Source: Pseudomonadota bacterium | Lineage (GTDB): Bacteria > Pseudomonadota > Gammaproteobacteria > Steroidobacterales > Steroidobacteraceae | Direction: 5' to 3' | Assembly: GCA_023417315.1 (NCBI GenBank) | Contig: JAEZFW010000009.1 | Span: 1 to 17,408 of the forward strand | Length of the DNA: 17,408 nucleotides | Shown here: positions 1 through 6,933 of the stretch, in pieces | Position numbering within the stretch: position 1 is the stretch's first letter | Layout: each line of letters starts with the position of its first letter | Position numbers and translations under genes: made by a program | The notes under the pieces: model-generated | The model's input: only the letters and a program-made list of their open reading frames with translations | Databases searched by the model: none | What the model was told of the DNA's origin: nothing

Positions 1-52
1 TCCCCTATCCCCTATCCGCGATCCCCTATCCCCTATCCGCGATCCCCATCCC
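1..52. repeat. Tandem heptamer array (CCCCTAT units), left edge
   Basis: Heptamers CCCCTAT, CCCCTAT, CCGCGAT follow each other from base 2, repeat once more from base 23, and end in a decayed partial copy near 44-52. Every third heptamer is the CCGCGAT variant, so the array also reads as two exact 21-bp copies (1-21 and 22-42). The same CCCCTAT unit returns at the far right edge (17373-17408), where it is the right arm of an inverted pair after hslV. This block is probably the right arm of a similar element cut by the window edge (inference). Confidence 0.9.
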
Positions 53-88
53 TTCCATTCGTGATCCAGTCCTCATTCTGACGTCATG

Positions 89-178
89 CCAGGGACTGTC
101 TTAATCATCCTGCACGGGTGGGCTGCTACACTCAGCCCGTTCCCGAAGTGCTTGTATTCGAAGCCTGCAAGTCCCTGG
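89..178 (+). other. Fold-prone leader upstream of the DUF4124 gene
   Basis: A perfect 9-bp inverted repeat, CCAGGGACT (89-97) and AGTCCCTGG (170-178), encloses a second perfect inverted repeat, GGGCTG (120-125) and CAGCCC (133-138), and a short GCTT/AAGC pair (150-153 and 161-164). Transcribed from upstream, it could form a closed stem with two inner hairpins ending about 50 nt before the start codon. I recognise no riboswitch or known RNA family. It could equally be a decayed repeat. Confidence 0.35.
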
Positions 179-218
179 TACTGCACGCGAAAGTTCCCCG
201 CGAGCTTATCGATGAGAC

Positions 219-222
219 GGAG
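219..222 (+). promoter_or_regulatory. Shine-Dalgarno GGAG deciding the DUF4124 start
   Basis: GGAG lies 7 nt before the ATG at 230. The in-frame ATGs at 86 and 212 have poorer upstream sequence. The ATG at 212 would give a more basic n-region (MRRR) and cannot be excluded. Confidence 0.55.
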
Positions 223-229
223 ACCGATC

Positions 230-685
230 ATGTTGCGAGCCCTCATTCCCGTTACGCTCTGCGCCTCCATGCTGCTAGCGGTGCACGCGCATGCTGACGT
301 GTACAAGTACACCGACGACAAGGGCAATGTGCATTACACCGACAAGCCTGCGACGCTTCCGGCAGAGCGCCTGAACGTGCAGTCGCAGAAGACCGATCTG
401 GTTGCGCTGCAAGCTCGTCAACAGGAAGAGCAGGCGCGTGCCAACTCAGGCCAGGCGCGCCAGCAGAGCGCGTCGCAGAACGCCGAGCAGCGCAAAGCGA
501 ATGAGATGTCCGCGACCGACAAAGCAGAGCAGTGCAAGAAAGCTCGCGAGCGGTACGATACGTACATGAACTCGCAGCGCCTGTATGAATCTCTGCCGGA
601 CGGCGAACGCCGTTACTTGACCGACGCAGAGCTCGACGCCGCGCGTGCGTCCGCCAAAGCCAGCATGGATGTCCTTTGTAAGTGA
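230..685 (+). CDS. DUF4124 domain-containing exported protein
   Basis: The product is 151 residues, likely periplasmic or envelope-associated, of unknown function. Residues 1-22 look like a Sec signal peptide: Arg3, a hydrophobic core, and cleavage after HAHA. Residues 23-50 carry the DUF4124 hallmark, VYKYTDDKGNVHYTDKP, with its conserved aromatic-rich turn. Residues 58-115 are rich in Gln, Glu, Arg and Ala with almost no bulky hydrophobics, so they probably form an extended helix or coiled coil. Cys102 and Cys150 could form a disulfide. I chose the ATG at 230 because of the GGAG at 219-222; an in-frame ATG at 212 is an alternative. The stop overlaps the GTG start of the next gene by 4 bp, so the two are probably co-translated. 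Family assignment is firm; role is not known. Confidence 0.85.
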   Translation: MLRALIPVTLCASMLLAVHAHADVYKYTDDKGNVHYTDKPATLPAERLNVQSQKTDLVALQARQQEEQARANSGQARQQSASQNAEQRKANEMSATDKAEQCKKARERYDTYMNSQRLYESLPDGERRYLTDAELDAARASAKASMDVLCK

Positions 686-1593
686 CTGCAGCCGTCGGCT
701 TCATCGGGCTTGGCGCCATGGGTGTAGGGATGGCGCACAACCTGCAGAAGCAGGGCTTACTGAGCGCGGTCTGGAACCGCACAGCCGCGAAAGCAGAACA
801 GTTCGGACGCGAATCGAGTGTCCGAGTCGCGCGTGATCTCGCTGAGCTCGCCTCTCTCTCCAACGTCATCGTGAGTTGCGTCTCGGCCGATGCCGATGTT
901 CTCGGCATCGTCGATACCTTGTTGCCGCATTTGAGCGGCAATCACATCGTGATCGACTGCTCGACGATCAGCGCGGATACCGCCCGCACCGCTGCGTACC
1001 GCCTGCGCGCCCGCCAGATTCCATTCCTCGATGCGCCCGTAAGCGGCGGCGTCGAAGGCGCGCGCAATGCGACGCTCGCGATCATGGTGGGCGGCGATGA
1101 GACCGCATTTGACCGCGCTCAGCCTGTGCTGCGCGCGATGGGCAAAGTCGTCACGCACTTCGGCGCGAGCGGCGCCGGACAAGCCGCGAAGGCAACCAAC
1201 CAAATCATGTGCGCAGGCGTCATCCAGGCTGTCGCGGAGGCAATGGCGTTTGCGAAATCCGAGGATTTACCGCTCGATCGTCTCATAGAGACCTTGAGCG
1301 AAGGCGCGGGATCCAGCTGGTACTTCATCCACCGCGCACCGAATATCCTGCGCGACGAGTACCCAGCCGGCTTTCGCGTGCGCTTGCACGAGAAAGACTT
1401 GAAGATCTGCCGCGCAATGGCGGCGCGTCACGGCGTGCAGCTTCCCTTGATCGAGATGACCTTGGTGCATTATCGACGTTTGATCGAGCAGGGGCACGGC
1501 GACGACGATATCTCGACGTTGTTCCGTCTCAAGGACGCAATGTTCGCGGCCGCAGCACGAGAATCAAAGCGCGCGCCAGACAGGACCGAGTAA
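682..1593 (+). CDS. NAD(P)-dependent beta-hydroxyacid dehydrogenase (3-hydroxyisobutyrate dehydrogenase family)
   Basis: This 303-residue cytosolic enzyme would oxidise a beta-hydroxyacid, or reduce its semialdehyde, with NAD(P). The N-terminus has the Rossmann signature GFIGLGAMG (residues 6-14). DAPVSGG at 117-123 is the substrate-binding signature, and Lys170 with Asn173 in GQAAKATN is the catalytic Lys/Asn pair of the family. Lys238-Asp239 lie in the C-terminal helical domain. Length fits 3-hydroxyisobutyrate dehydrogenase, tartronate semialdehyde reductase and related enzymes (about 290-300 residues); the substrate cannot be read from sequence. Arg28-equivalent specificity is uncertain, so I do not choose NAD over NADP. 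Start is the GTG at 682, the only position that preserves the Rossmann strand; it sits in a GTGA overlap with the preceding stop, implying translational coupling rather than an independent ribosome site. Confidence 0.88.
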   Translation: MTAAVGFIGLGAMGVGMAHNLQKQGLLSAVWNRTAAKAEQFGRESSVRVARDLAELASLSNVIVSCVSADADVLGIVDTLLPHLSGNHIVIDCSTISADTARTAAYRLRARQIPFLDAPVSGGVEGARNATLAIMVGGDETAFDRAQPVLRAMGKVVTHFGASGAGQAAKATNQIMCAGVIQAVAEAMAFAKSEDLPLDRLIETLSEGAGSSWYFIHRAPNILRDEYPAGFRVRLHEKDLKICRAMAARHGVQLPLIEMTLVHYRRLIEQGHGDDDISTLFRLKDAMFAAAARESKRAPDRTE

Positions 1594-1617
1594 GCAATCG
1601 ACCCTTCTAGGTTTTCG

Positions 1618-2727
1618 ATGTCAACCCACGGCGCCGTTCCAACACGTTCGGGCCCGACTTTCTTCCTGCCTGACTTCTGCGGCTCGCGAGCCGTGTTGGC
1701 GGTCGTGCTGATCGTCGAGCTGGTCGCGCTCGTGTTCGCGATCGCGCGCCAAGCGCTGCACGACAATTTCTGGACCGATCTTGCGACCACATCCTTGTTC
1801 CTGCTGTGGGTGGGGCTCACATGCACCGCCGTTCTGTGCCGTGCGCGCGACTGGCTCCACTCGCTGCCGACTGCTCAGGCCTCTCTGATCGCGGTGCTCC
1901 TGTTGGTAGCAACCGTTGGGATCGTCTCGGAAGTGGTCTACCAGGTCGGTCGCATCTGGAGCATCGATGCGGAGCACACGGCGGTGGCCATCTTTCCGCG
2001 CGATCACGCGGGCTTCCTACTGCGGAACATGGCGGTCGGATTCATCGTGAGCGCGCTCGCGCTGCGGTACTTTTACATCAACGCGCAACGTCAACGCGTG
2101 ATCGAGATGGAGGCGCTGGCGCGCATTCGCGCGTTGCAGGCGCGCATTCGGCCGCACTTCTTGTTCAACAGCATGAACACGATCGCGGCGCTCACGCGCT
2201 CGGATCCGGTGCAGGCCGAACAAGCGGTCGAGGATCTCGCAGATCTTTTCCGCGCGAGCCTGAGCGATGCGAACACGCGCATTCCGCTGGATCAGGAAAT
2301 CGAGATCGCGCGCACTCACGAGCGCATCGAGCAACTGCGACTCGGCGATCGTTTGCGCGTCGATTGGGATATCGACGCCCTACCGTCGAACGCGCTCGTA
2401 CCTTCGTTGATCGTGCAACCGCTGCTCGAGAATGCGGTGTATCACGGGATCGAGGCGCTGCCCGAAGGCGGGCGCGTCAGTATCCGCGGCTCGCGTGACG
2501 GCGATACCCTGCAGATCGAGGTACGCAACCCGACCCCGCGCTCGCAAGGTTACGGGGAACGCGAAGGCAATCGGATGGCACTCGAGAACATCCGCCAGCG
2601 CCTGGAGCTCGCCTGGCCGGGGCGAGCTCGAGTCGAAACTGAGCACCAGAACGGGGAATTTTGCGCCCGCCTCATCTTTCCGTATGCTGATTCGCCCCTG
2701 CTGGAAGGAAGCTCGTTGCACTCATGA
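1618..2727 (+). CDS. AlgZ/LytS-type sensor histidine kinase
   Basis: This is a 369-residue inner-membrane kinase partnered with the next gene. Residues 12-22 hold an FFLPDFC-type N-terminal motif of AlgZ-like proteins. About four hydrophobic segments follow (near 24-45, 55-75, 88-108 and 134-152) with no large periplasmic sensor domain. The His_kinase domain contains RPHFLFNSMN with the phospho-accepting His180. The ATP-binding domain has its N-box around Asn272 in QPLLENAVYHG and a GNRMALENIRQRL helix near 318-329. The layout matches AlgZ (FimS), not classical HisKA kinases. TAGG about 6 nt upstream supports the ATG at 1618. Stop and next start share ATGA. In Pseudomonas the homologous pair controls alginate and twitching motility and lies beside hemC; here hemC follows after four other genes. 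The signal sensed is unknown, so I leave the symbol empty. Confidence 0.9.
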   Translation: MSTHGAVPTRSGPTFFLPDFCGSRAVLAVVLIVELVALVFAIARQALHDNFWTDLATTSLFLLWVGLTCTAVLCRARDWLHSLPTAQASLIAVLLLVATVGIVSEVVYQVGRIWSIDAEHTAVAIFPRDHAGFLLRNMAVGFIVSALALRYFYINAQRQRVIEMEALARIRALQARIRPHFLFNSMNTIAALTRSDPVQAEQAVEDLADLFRASLSDANTRIPLDQEIEIARTHERIEQLRLGDRLRVDWDIDALPSNALVPSLIVQPLLENAVYHGIEALPEGGRVSIRGSRDGDTLQIEVRNPTPRSQGYGEREGNRMALENIRQRLELAWPGRARVETEHQNGEFCARLIFPYADSPLLEGSSLHS

Positions 2728-3461
2728 AGCTGTTGATCGTCGATGACGAACCTCCGGCGCGCGACCGCCTGCGCCGACTCCTGGCCGAAATCGAAGATTG
2801 CGAGGTCGTTGCGGAGGCCGGAAACGGTGAAGAAGCGCTCTCCGTGTGCGGCGAGCTCAAGCCGGATGTCGTGCTCCTCGATGTCCGCATGCCCGGCTTG
2901 TCGGGCATTCAAGTGGCCCGCCACATCGATACGCTCGAAGACCCGCCCGCCGTCATCTTCACGACCGCTTACGATCAGTACGCGGTGGATGCGTTCGAGA
3001 CCGAAGCGGTGGGTTACTTATTGAAGCCCGTTCGTAAGGAGAAGCTTGCGCACGCACTCCGGCATGCGGCGCGGATCTCGCCCAGCCGCCTGCAAAAAGT
3101 CGCAGAGTCCGCGCGCATCGAGCACAAGCGGGAGCAGATCTGTGCTCGGCTCGGCGAACAATTGCGCCTCATCCCCGTCGAGGAAATCTATTATTTCCTC
3201 GCCGATCAAAAATACGTCACCGTGAAACACAAGGGTGGCGAGAATCTGATCGACGAATCGCTGAAGTCGCTCGCGGAAGAATTCTCCCCCGACTTCGTCC
3301 GCATCCATCGCAATGCGTTGGTCGCCGAGAAGTACATCTCGGCCGTCGAGCGTACGGATGCGGGTCAATACGTCGTGCGCATGCGCGAATGCGGATCCGT
3401 CTTGGAAGTCAGCCGCCGACACGCAGCCGAGTTGTTGCGAAGAATTCGCGGCACGACCTGA
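2724..3461 (+). CDS. LytTR-family response regulator (AlgR-like)
   Basis: A 245-residue DNA-binding response regulator, the expected phosphotransfer partner of the kinase it overlaps by 4 bp. The receiver domain spans about residues 2-118 with acidic Asp7-Asp8, phospho-acceptor Asp53 in VLLDVRMPG, switch Thr80/Thr81 and Lys101 in the LLKP motif. A LytTR domain spans about 140-242, with RIHRNALV at 193-200 and the terminal LEVSRRH strand at 227-233. Domain order, length and the adjacent kinase all match AlgR of Pseudomonas. LytTR proteins bind direct repeats in promoters; I did not find an obvious pair upstream of the kinase gene. The downstream neighbour is convergent, 37 bp away, with only a weak GACGC/GCGTC inverted repeat (3483-3500) between them and no T-tract. 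Confidence 0.92.
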   Translation: MKLLIVDDEPPARDRLRRLLAEIEDCEVVAEAGNGEEALSVCGELKPDVVLLDVRMPGLSGIQVARHIDTLEDPPAVIFTTAYDQYAVDAFETEAVGYLLKPVRKEKLAHALRHAARISPSRLQKVAESARIEHKREQICARLGEQLRLIPVEEIYYFLADQKYVTVKHKGGENLIDESLKSLAEEFSPDFVRIHRNALVAEKYISAVERTDAGQYVVRMRECGSVLEVSRRHAAELLRRIRGTT

Positions 3462-3498
3462 GGGAGACGTGAGACGCAGACGGACGCGAGGCTCGGCG

Positions 3499-3831
3499 TC
3501 AGATGCGCCGACTCTCGAGTTTCGGCTCGCGCAGGCCATGGTACGCGCTGAGCAGCCGCTTGCCGGTCGACCACCAAAGCGTTCCTTGCATCGCCCAGCG
3601 CAGTGCGCGCTTGGGTCCAATCATCGTCAACGCAGCCACACCAGCGGCGACCAAGGCTGGCGCACTCACGATGCTCTTTACGATCGCAACTGAGCGATCG
3701 ATGCCGTCGAGCTCCTGTTCGATCGCTTTCGCATGCTGACGGAGTTCTCTGCGCTGCAGGGCGCACTGCGCTCGCAGCCGCACCCGACGTTGCGCAAGCT
3801 CGCTCGCTCGATCGGCGTTGGGCTCTTTCAT
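3499..3831 (-). CDS. YqjK-like small membrane-associated protein
   Basis: A 110-residue protein of unknown function, the last gene of a three-gene minus-strand cassette. Residues 5-45 are highly charged with regularly spaced Arg/Glu, like an amphipathic helix or coiled coil. Residues 50-72 (AIVKSIVSAPALVAAGVAAL) form a weak membrane segment, and the C-terminus is basic. Position after DUF883 and holin-like genes is the main reason for the YqjK label; sequence resemblance alone would be weak. Its ATG sits in an ATGA overlap with the stop of the upstream yqjE-like gene, so translation is probably coupled. The stop faces the response regulator gene. Confidence 0.68.
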   Translation of the reverse strand: MKEPNADRASELAQRRVRLRAQCALQRRELRQHAKAIEQELDGIDRSVAIVKSIVSAPALVAAGVAALTMIGPKRALRWAMQGTLWWSTGKRLLSAYHGLREPKLESRRI

Positions 3832-4229
3832 AGACGAGCGCGTAACTGATCGCGATCTTTCGCAAGCTCACCCAACGTGGCGTCGAGCATCGGCGGCTTC
3901 GTGCGCAGCTTGTGCGAAGTCACGAGTGCCGCCGCAACGGCAATGACGATGAAGACACCGACCATCGCGAGCGAAGCGATGAGTCGGTGCGTATCCCAGA
4001 ATGCAAACACGACCGTGAGCGCCCCCATGAAGAGCGCCATCAGACCGGCGAACGCTGCAACGAAACCCCACAACGCGAGTTTGGCGGCGTACTGCACTTC
4101 TTCCTGCAGCTCGGTCCGCAAGAGCTCGAGGCGTGTGTGAACGATCCCGAGCAACGTCCCCGAGAAGCGGCTCAGGGAATGAAACATTCCGCTCGCCGTC
4201 TTCGGTTCCTCATTCGCGTCCGCGGCCAT
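3828..4229 (-). CDS. YqjE-like phage-holin-family inner-membrane protein
   Basis: This 133-residue protein has a polar N-terminus with an amphipathic stretch (residues 16-48, rich in Leu/Arg/Glu), then two strong membrane segments at about 50-77 and 83-105, and a charged C-terminal tail. This is the holin-superfamily layout of E. coli YqjE (putative actinobacterial holin-X type). In enterobacteria yqjD-yqjE-yqjK form a stress/stationary-phase operon, and the same order is present here. It lies 6 bp after the DUF883 stop and overlaps the next gene by 4 bp. No convincing ribosome site precedes the ATG at 4229; an in-frame ATG at 4187 (starting MFHSL) has a GAGCGGA just upstream and is an alternative. 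A lytic holin role is not implied. Confidence 0.8.
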   Translation of the reverse strand: MAADANEEPKTASGMFHSLSRFSGTLLGIVHTRLELLRTELQEEVQYAAKLALWGFVAAFAGLMALFMGALTVVFAFWDTHRLIASLAMVGVFIVIAVAAALVTSHKLRTKPPMLDATLGELAKDRDQLRARL

Positions 4230-4235
4230 GAGAGA

Positions 4236-4559
4236 TCAGCGCCGGCTCAGTAGCAGGCCGATCAGCAAGCCCACGCCGGCTGCGATGCCGACGGACTGCC
4301 ACGGATTGTCGCGAACGTAGCCCTCGGTCGCATCCGCCATCTCCTGCGCGCGGCGCAACGCTTCCTGCTCCACGTCGTTCAATCGTGTGCGTGCTTGCTC
4401 GAGCGATTGCTCCGCTCGCGCGCGCACCTCTTGGATACGCTCACCCGTTTGGGTGGAGGTGGCCTTCAGCAAGGCTTCGGCATCCCGCATCACCGTCTTG
4501 AGATCGGCCACGAGCTGATCAGTTGTGACTTCGGGCTTGGGCGTCATTTCGGTATTCAT
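4236..4559 (-). CDS. DUF883 family protein (YqjD/ElaB-like, C-tail anchored)
   Basis: A 107-residue C-tail-anchored inner-membrane protein. The first 80 residues form a long charged helix with repeated Ala/Glu/Arg. The C-terminus has the family signature DNPWQSVGIAAGVGLL (residues 84-99) leading into a single hydrophobic anchor and a terminal RR. Known family members (YqjD, ElaB, YgaM) are stationary-phase proteins, some of which bind ribosomes; whether this one does is not visible. It is the first gene of the minus-strand cassette, with a strong AGGAG (4566-4570) 6 nt before its ATG and a promoter candidate about 60 bp upstream. Confidence 0.9.
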   Translation of the reverse strand: MNTEMTPKPEVTTDQLVADLKTVMRDAEALLKATSTQTGERIQEVRARAEQSLEQARTRLNDVEQEALRRAQEMADATEGYVRDNPWQSVGIAAGVGLLIGLLLSRR

Positions 4560-4876
4560 CTTTAGCTCCTATCACGCTGCCTAGTGCGGCGGCGCTGGCT
4601 CATGTGCACGATCGATCCGATGTTAGCGCCGCACCGCGAACATCGCCAAACATTCATACTCTCGTACAGCCAAATAAGTTGCATGCGTGCCTATCGAGAT
4701 TTTCATGCCGATGCCTGGGTCCCCGGCCGGCAAAAACCGGCTGCCCGCGCTCCAAAGACCGCAGCTAAGCGACAGTGCAGTAGACGTTGCATCGGCGCTT
4801 CCCTAGCATGGCGCCCGCAGCCATCATCCGAGCGCTCGATTGCGGGCCAGTCCCGAAGGCCTTTGGAAATCGCCAC
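4560..4876. other. Divergent intergenic region, yqjD-like / AI-2E permease
   Basis: These 317 bp separate the minus-strand cassette from the plus-strand permease and should hold both promoters. I see a sigma70-like candidate for the minus strand (4620-4649), the AGGAG ribosome site (4566-4570), and a small GCCGG/CCGGC hairpin with loop CAAAAA (4726-4741). A 98-codon plus-strand open frame starting at 4584 has no recognisable domain and no ribosome site; I treat it as chance. I found no convincing plus-strand promoter. Confidence 0.6.
4620..4649 (-). promoter_or_regulatory. Candidate promoter of the yqjD-yqjE-yqjK-like cassette
   Basis: Read on the minus strand: TTGGCG (4649-4644), an 18-bp spacer, then TAACAT (4625-4620). 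This predicts transcription starting near 4612, about 50 nt before the start codon. Both boxes are partial matches to sigma70 consensus. The E. coli homologues are RpoS-dependent, which I cannot test here. Confidence 0.3.
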
Positions 4877-5986
4877 ATGAATACACCCCAGCGTGCCGTC
4901 GCTCCTCGCGATCGGTTTTACGCCAAGTCGTTCGCGCTCGTGACGACCGCCGTACTGGGCTATGCCCTGTTCAAGATCGTCCAACCCTTCGCTGGACCTT
5001 TATTGTGGGCGATCTTTCTGGCGTTTCTGCTGCATCCTCTGCACGTGCGGCTGAGCCGGCGATTGCGCGGTCGGGAGCACTGGTCCGCATTCATTCTCAC
5101 GGTGCTCGCACTCATCATCGTGATCGGCCCGCTGACCGCGCTCAGCGCCGCGTTCGCAGCGCAGGTGGGCGATCTTCTGCAGTTCGCGCAATCCACCGTC
5201 GCGGATCAGACCAAGAAGAATGTGCTCGATCCGAGCAATGTTCCTTGGCTGAGCGGCGGGCTGGCATGGCTCGAGAGCACCTTCGACATCAACGTCGCTC
5301 AAGTACGCGGCTGGGCCGTCGAAGGCTCGCGCAACTTGCTGCAGTGGCTCGCCTCGATGGGCGGCAAGGTGTTCTTGGGCGCGGTCGGGACTGTCGTCGG
5401 TTTCGTGCTCATGATTTTCATGTTGTTCTTCTTCGTGCGCGATGGCGATGAGATGGTCGCGACGGCTCGCGAGCTCATCCCGATGGAAACCTCATACAAG
5501 GCACGCTTGTTCGATCACCTGGCATCGGTGACACGCGCGATGGTGTATGGGACGGGCTTGACTGCTTTGATCCAAGGAACGCTCGTCGGTCTTGCGTTCC
5601 TGTTCGTCGGGCTGCCCTCGCCGATCGTCTTCGCTGTGATCGCGGCGCTCGCGGCGTTGTTGCCCGTCGGCGGCACCGCGCTCGTGTGGATTCCGGCAAC
5701 GATCGTGCTTGCCGCTCAAGGACGGTGGGGCGCTGCGATCTTCATGGTGATCTGGGGGACCCTGCTCGTCGGGCTCGTCGATAACGTCGTGCGACCGATG
5801 CTGGTATCCGGACGCGCCTCGGTGGGCACGTTGACCGTATTCATCGGCGTGCTGGGCGGCATCTCCGCATTCGGCGCGATCGGCTTGTTCCTAGGCCCGG
5901 TCGTGCTCGCGCTCATCATTGCTTTGATCCGCTTCATGCTGGACATACGGCGCGCCGAAGCGGTACGAGCCGCAGTGCCTGAATGA
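4877..5986 (+). CDS. AI-2E transporter family (PerM/TqsA-like) permease
   Basis: This is a 369-residue polytopic inner-membrane protein. Hydrophobic segments occur near residues 20-55 (two), 70-97, 165-187, 225-280 (two or three), 285-303 and 318-355. The C-terminal family signature is clear: DNVVRPMLVSGR (302-313), then FIGVLGGISAFGAIGLFLGP. FLFVGLPSPI and ALLPVGGTALVW precede it. The family includes TqsA (AI-2 export) and Na+/H+ antiporters, so substrate is unknown and quorum sensing should not be assumed. I chose the ATG at 4877 (GGA 9 nt upstream, normal family length) over an in-frame ATG at 4787 that would add 30 unlikely residues. Its stop codon overlaps the hemC start (ATGA), placing it at the head of the haem operon. 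Confidence 0.88.
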   Translation: MNTPQRAVAPRDRFYAKSFALVTTAVLGYALFKIVQPFAGPLLWAIFLAFLLHPLHVRLSRRLRGREHWSAFILTVLALIIVIGPLTALSAAFAAQVGDLLQFAQSTVADQTKKNVLDPSNVPWLSGGLAWLESTFDINVAQVRGWAVEGSRNLLQWLASMGGKVFLGAVGTVVGFVLMIFMLFFFVRDGDEMVATARELIPMETSYKARLFDHLASVTRAMVYGTGLTALIQGTLVGLAFLFVGLPSPIVFAVIAALAALLPVGGTALVWIPATIVLAAQGRWGAAIFMVIWGTLLVGLVDNVVRPMLVSGRASVGTLTVFIGVLGGISAFGAIGLFLGPVVLALIIALIRFMLDIRRAEAVRAAVPE

Positions 5987-6912
5987 CGATGAACGCCAAG
6001 CCAACCCTTCGCATCGCGACACGCCAGAGTCGCCTCGCCCTTTGGCAGGCGGAGCATGTTGCCGCGCGTCTGCGCGAGGCGCACCGGGACATCGAAGTCG
6101 TGCTCGTACCGATGACGACGCAAGGCGATCGCGTATTGGATCGCTCGCTCGCAGAGGTGGGCGGCAAGGGACTCTTCATCAAGGAGCTCGAACGCGCGAT
6201 CGAAGAGGATCGCGCCGACATTGCAGTTCATTCGATGAAAGATGTGCCGAGCGAACTGCCGCCGGGCATGACGCTCGCGGCCATGCTGGCGCGTGCGGAT
6301 CCGAGGGATGCCTTTGTGTCGAACCGATACGCATCCTTCGAAGCGCTTCCTTTGGGCGCACGCGTCGGGACTTCGAGCCCAAGGCGGCGAGCGCAGCTCA
6401 AGCACGCCCGCCCCGATCTTTCGATCGCAACGCTGCGCGGCAATGTCGAGACGCGTCTACGCAAGCTCGATGATGGCGAGTATGACGCTATCATCCTCGC
6501 TACCGCTGGATTGATGCGACTCGATCTCGGTCATCGCATCACGCAGCACTTGGAGACTTCCTTTTCGGTACCCGCGCCCGGCCAAGCGATCATCGGCATC
6601 GAGTGTCGCGAGAACGATCTCGACAGCGTGACATACGTGCGCGCACTCGAGGATGAGATCTCAGCTACCTGCGGCCGCGCCGAGCGTGCATTCGCGCGGC
6701 ATCTGCAAGGCGACTGCTTCTCGCCGATCGCCGCTTACGCCGAAGTCCGCGGATCGACGCTCGAGTTGCAAGGCGTGGTTGCCTCGTTAGATGGCGCGCA
6801 ACTGTATAGAGACTCGATCTCAGGCCAGCCGCACTCCGCAGTCGCCCTGGGCGTCGAGCTCGCGGAGCGCCTGCTCGCTGCTGGTGCGCGTGCATTGCTC
6901 CCCAACACGTGA
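5983..6912 (+). CDS. hemC: Porphobilinogen deaminase (hydroxymethylbilane synthase)
   Basis: A cytosolic enzyme that joins four porphobilinogens into hydroxymethylbilane using a covalent dipyrromethane cofactor. The N-terminus has RIATRQSRLALWQAE (10-24). HSMKDVP at 83-89 carries the catalytic Asp87, and the arginine-rich substrate/cofactor region is at 133-136 and 152-160. The cofactor Cys is Cys245 in GDCFSPIAAYAEV. That motif is unusual: most homologues have GGCQVPIA-like sequence; likewise APGQAIIGIECRE replaces the common APGQGA-IGIE form. Length (309) is normal and all catalytic residues I can place are present. The ATG at 5983 overlaps the permease stop; a second in-frame ATG at 5989 is equally possible. 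hemD follows after 21 bp. Confidence 0.95.
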   Translation: MTMNAKPTLRIATRQSRLALWQAEHVAARLREAHRDIEVVLVPMTTQGDRVLDRSLAEVGGKGLFIKELERAIEEDRADIAVHSMKDVPSELPPGMTLAAMLARADPRDAFVSNRYASFEALPLGARVGTSSPRRRAQLKHARPDLSIATLRGNVETRLRKLDDGEYDAIILATAGLMRLDLGHRITQHLETSFSVPAPGQAIIGIECRENDLDSVTYVRALEDEISATCGRAERAFARHLQGDCFSPIAAYAEVRGSTLELQGVVASLDGAQLYRDSISGQPHSAVALGVELAERLLAAGARALLPNT

Positions 6913-6933
6913 TCGAGGCGTCTCGAGCAACAG

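Noticed and set aside
1..52. Possible CRISPR array or telomere-like repeat at the window edge
   Set aside because: Units are 7 bp with no spacers, far shorter than CRISPR repeats, and the same unit recurs in a gene gap at the other edge.
252..941. Long minus-strand open frame of 229 codons over the DUF4124/dehydrogenase genes
   Set aside because: It lies antisense to two well supported genes, is Arg/Ser/Cys-rich, has no domain I know, and is typical of shadow frames in GC-rich DNA.
1806..2498. Plus-strand 230-codon frame inside the sensor kinase
   Set aside because: It overlaps the kinase in another frame and its translation is Arg/Ala/Gly/His-rich with no domain.
3483..3500. Terminator between the response regulator and the yqjK-like gene
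   Set aside because: Only a 5-bp GACGC/GCGTC stem with an 8-nt loop and no T-run on either strand.
4584..4880. 98-codon frame in the yqjD-like / permease gap
   Set aside because: No ribosome site, no domain, composition rich in Arg, Ser and Cys; it also crosses the permease start.
4877..5986. Permease as evidence of AI-2 quorum sensing
   Set aside because: The AI-2E family name covers several transport activities; no luxS, lsr or receptor gene is in the window.
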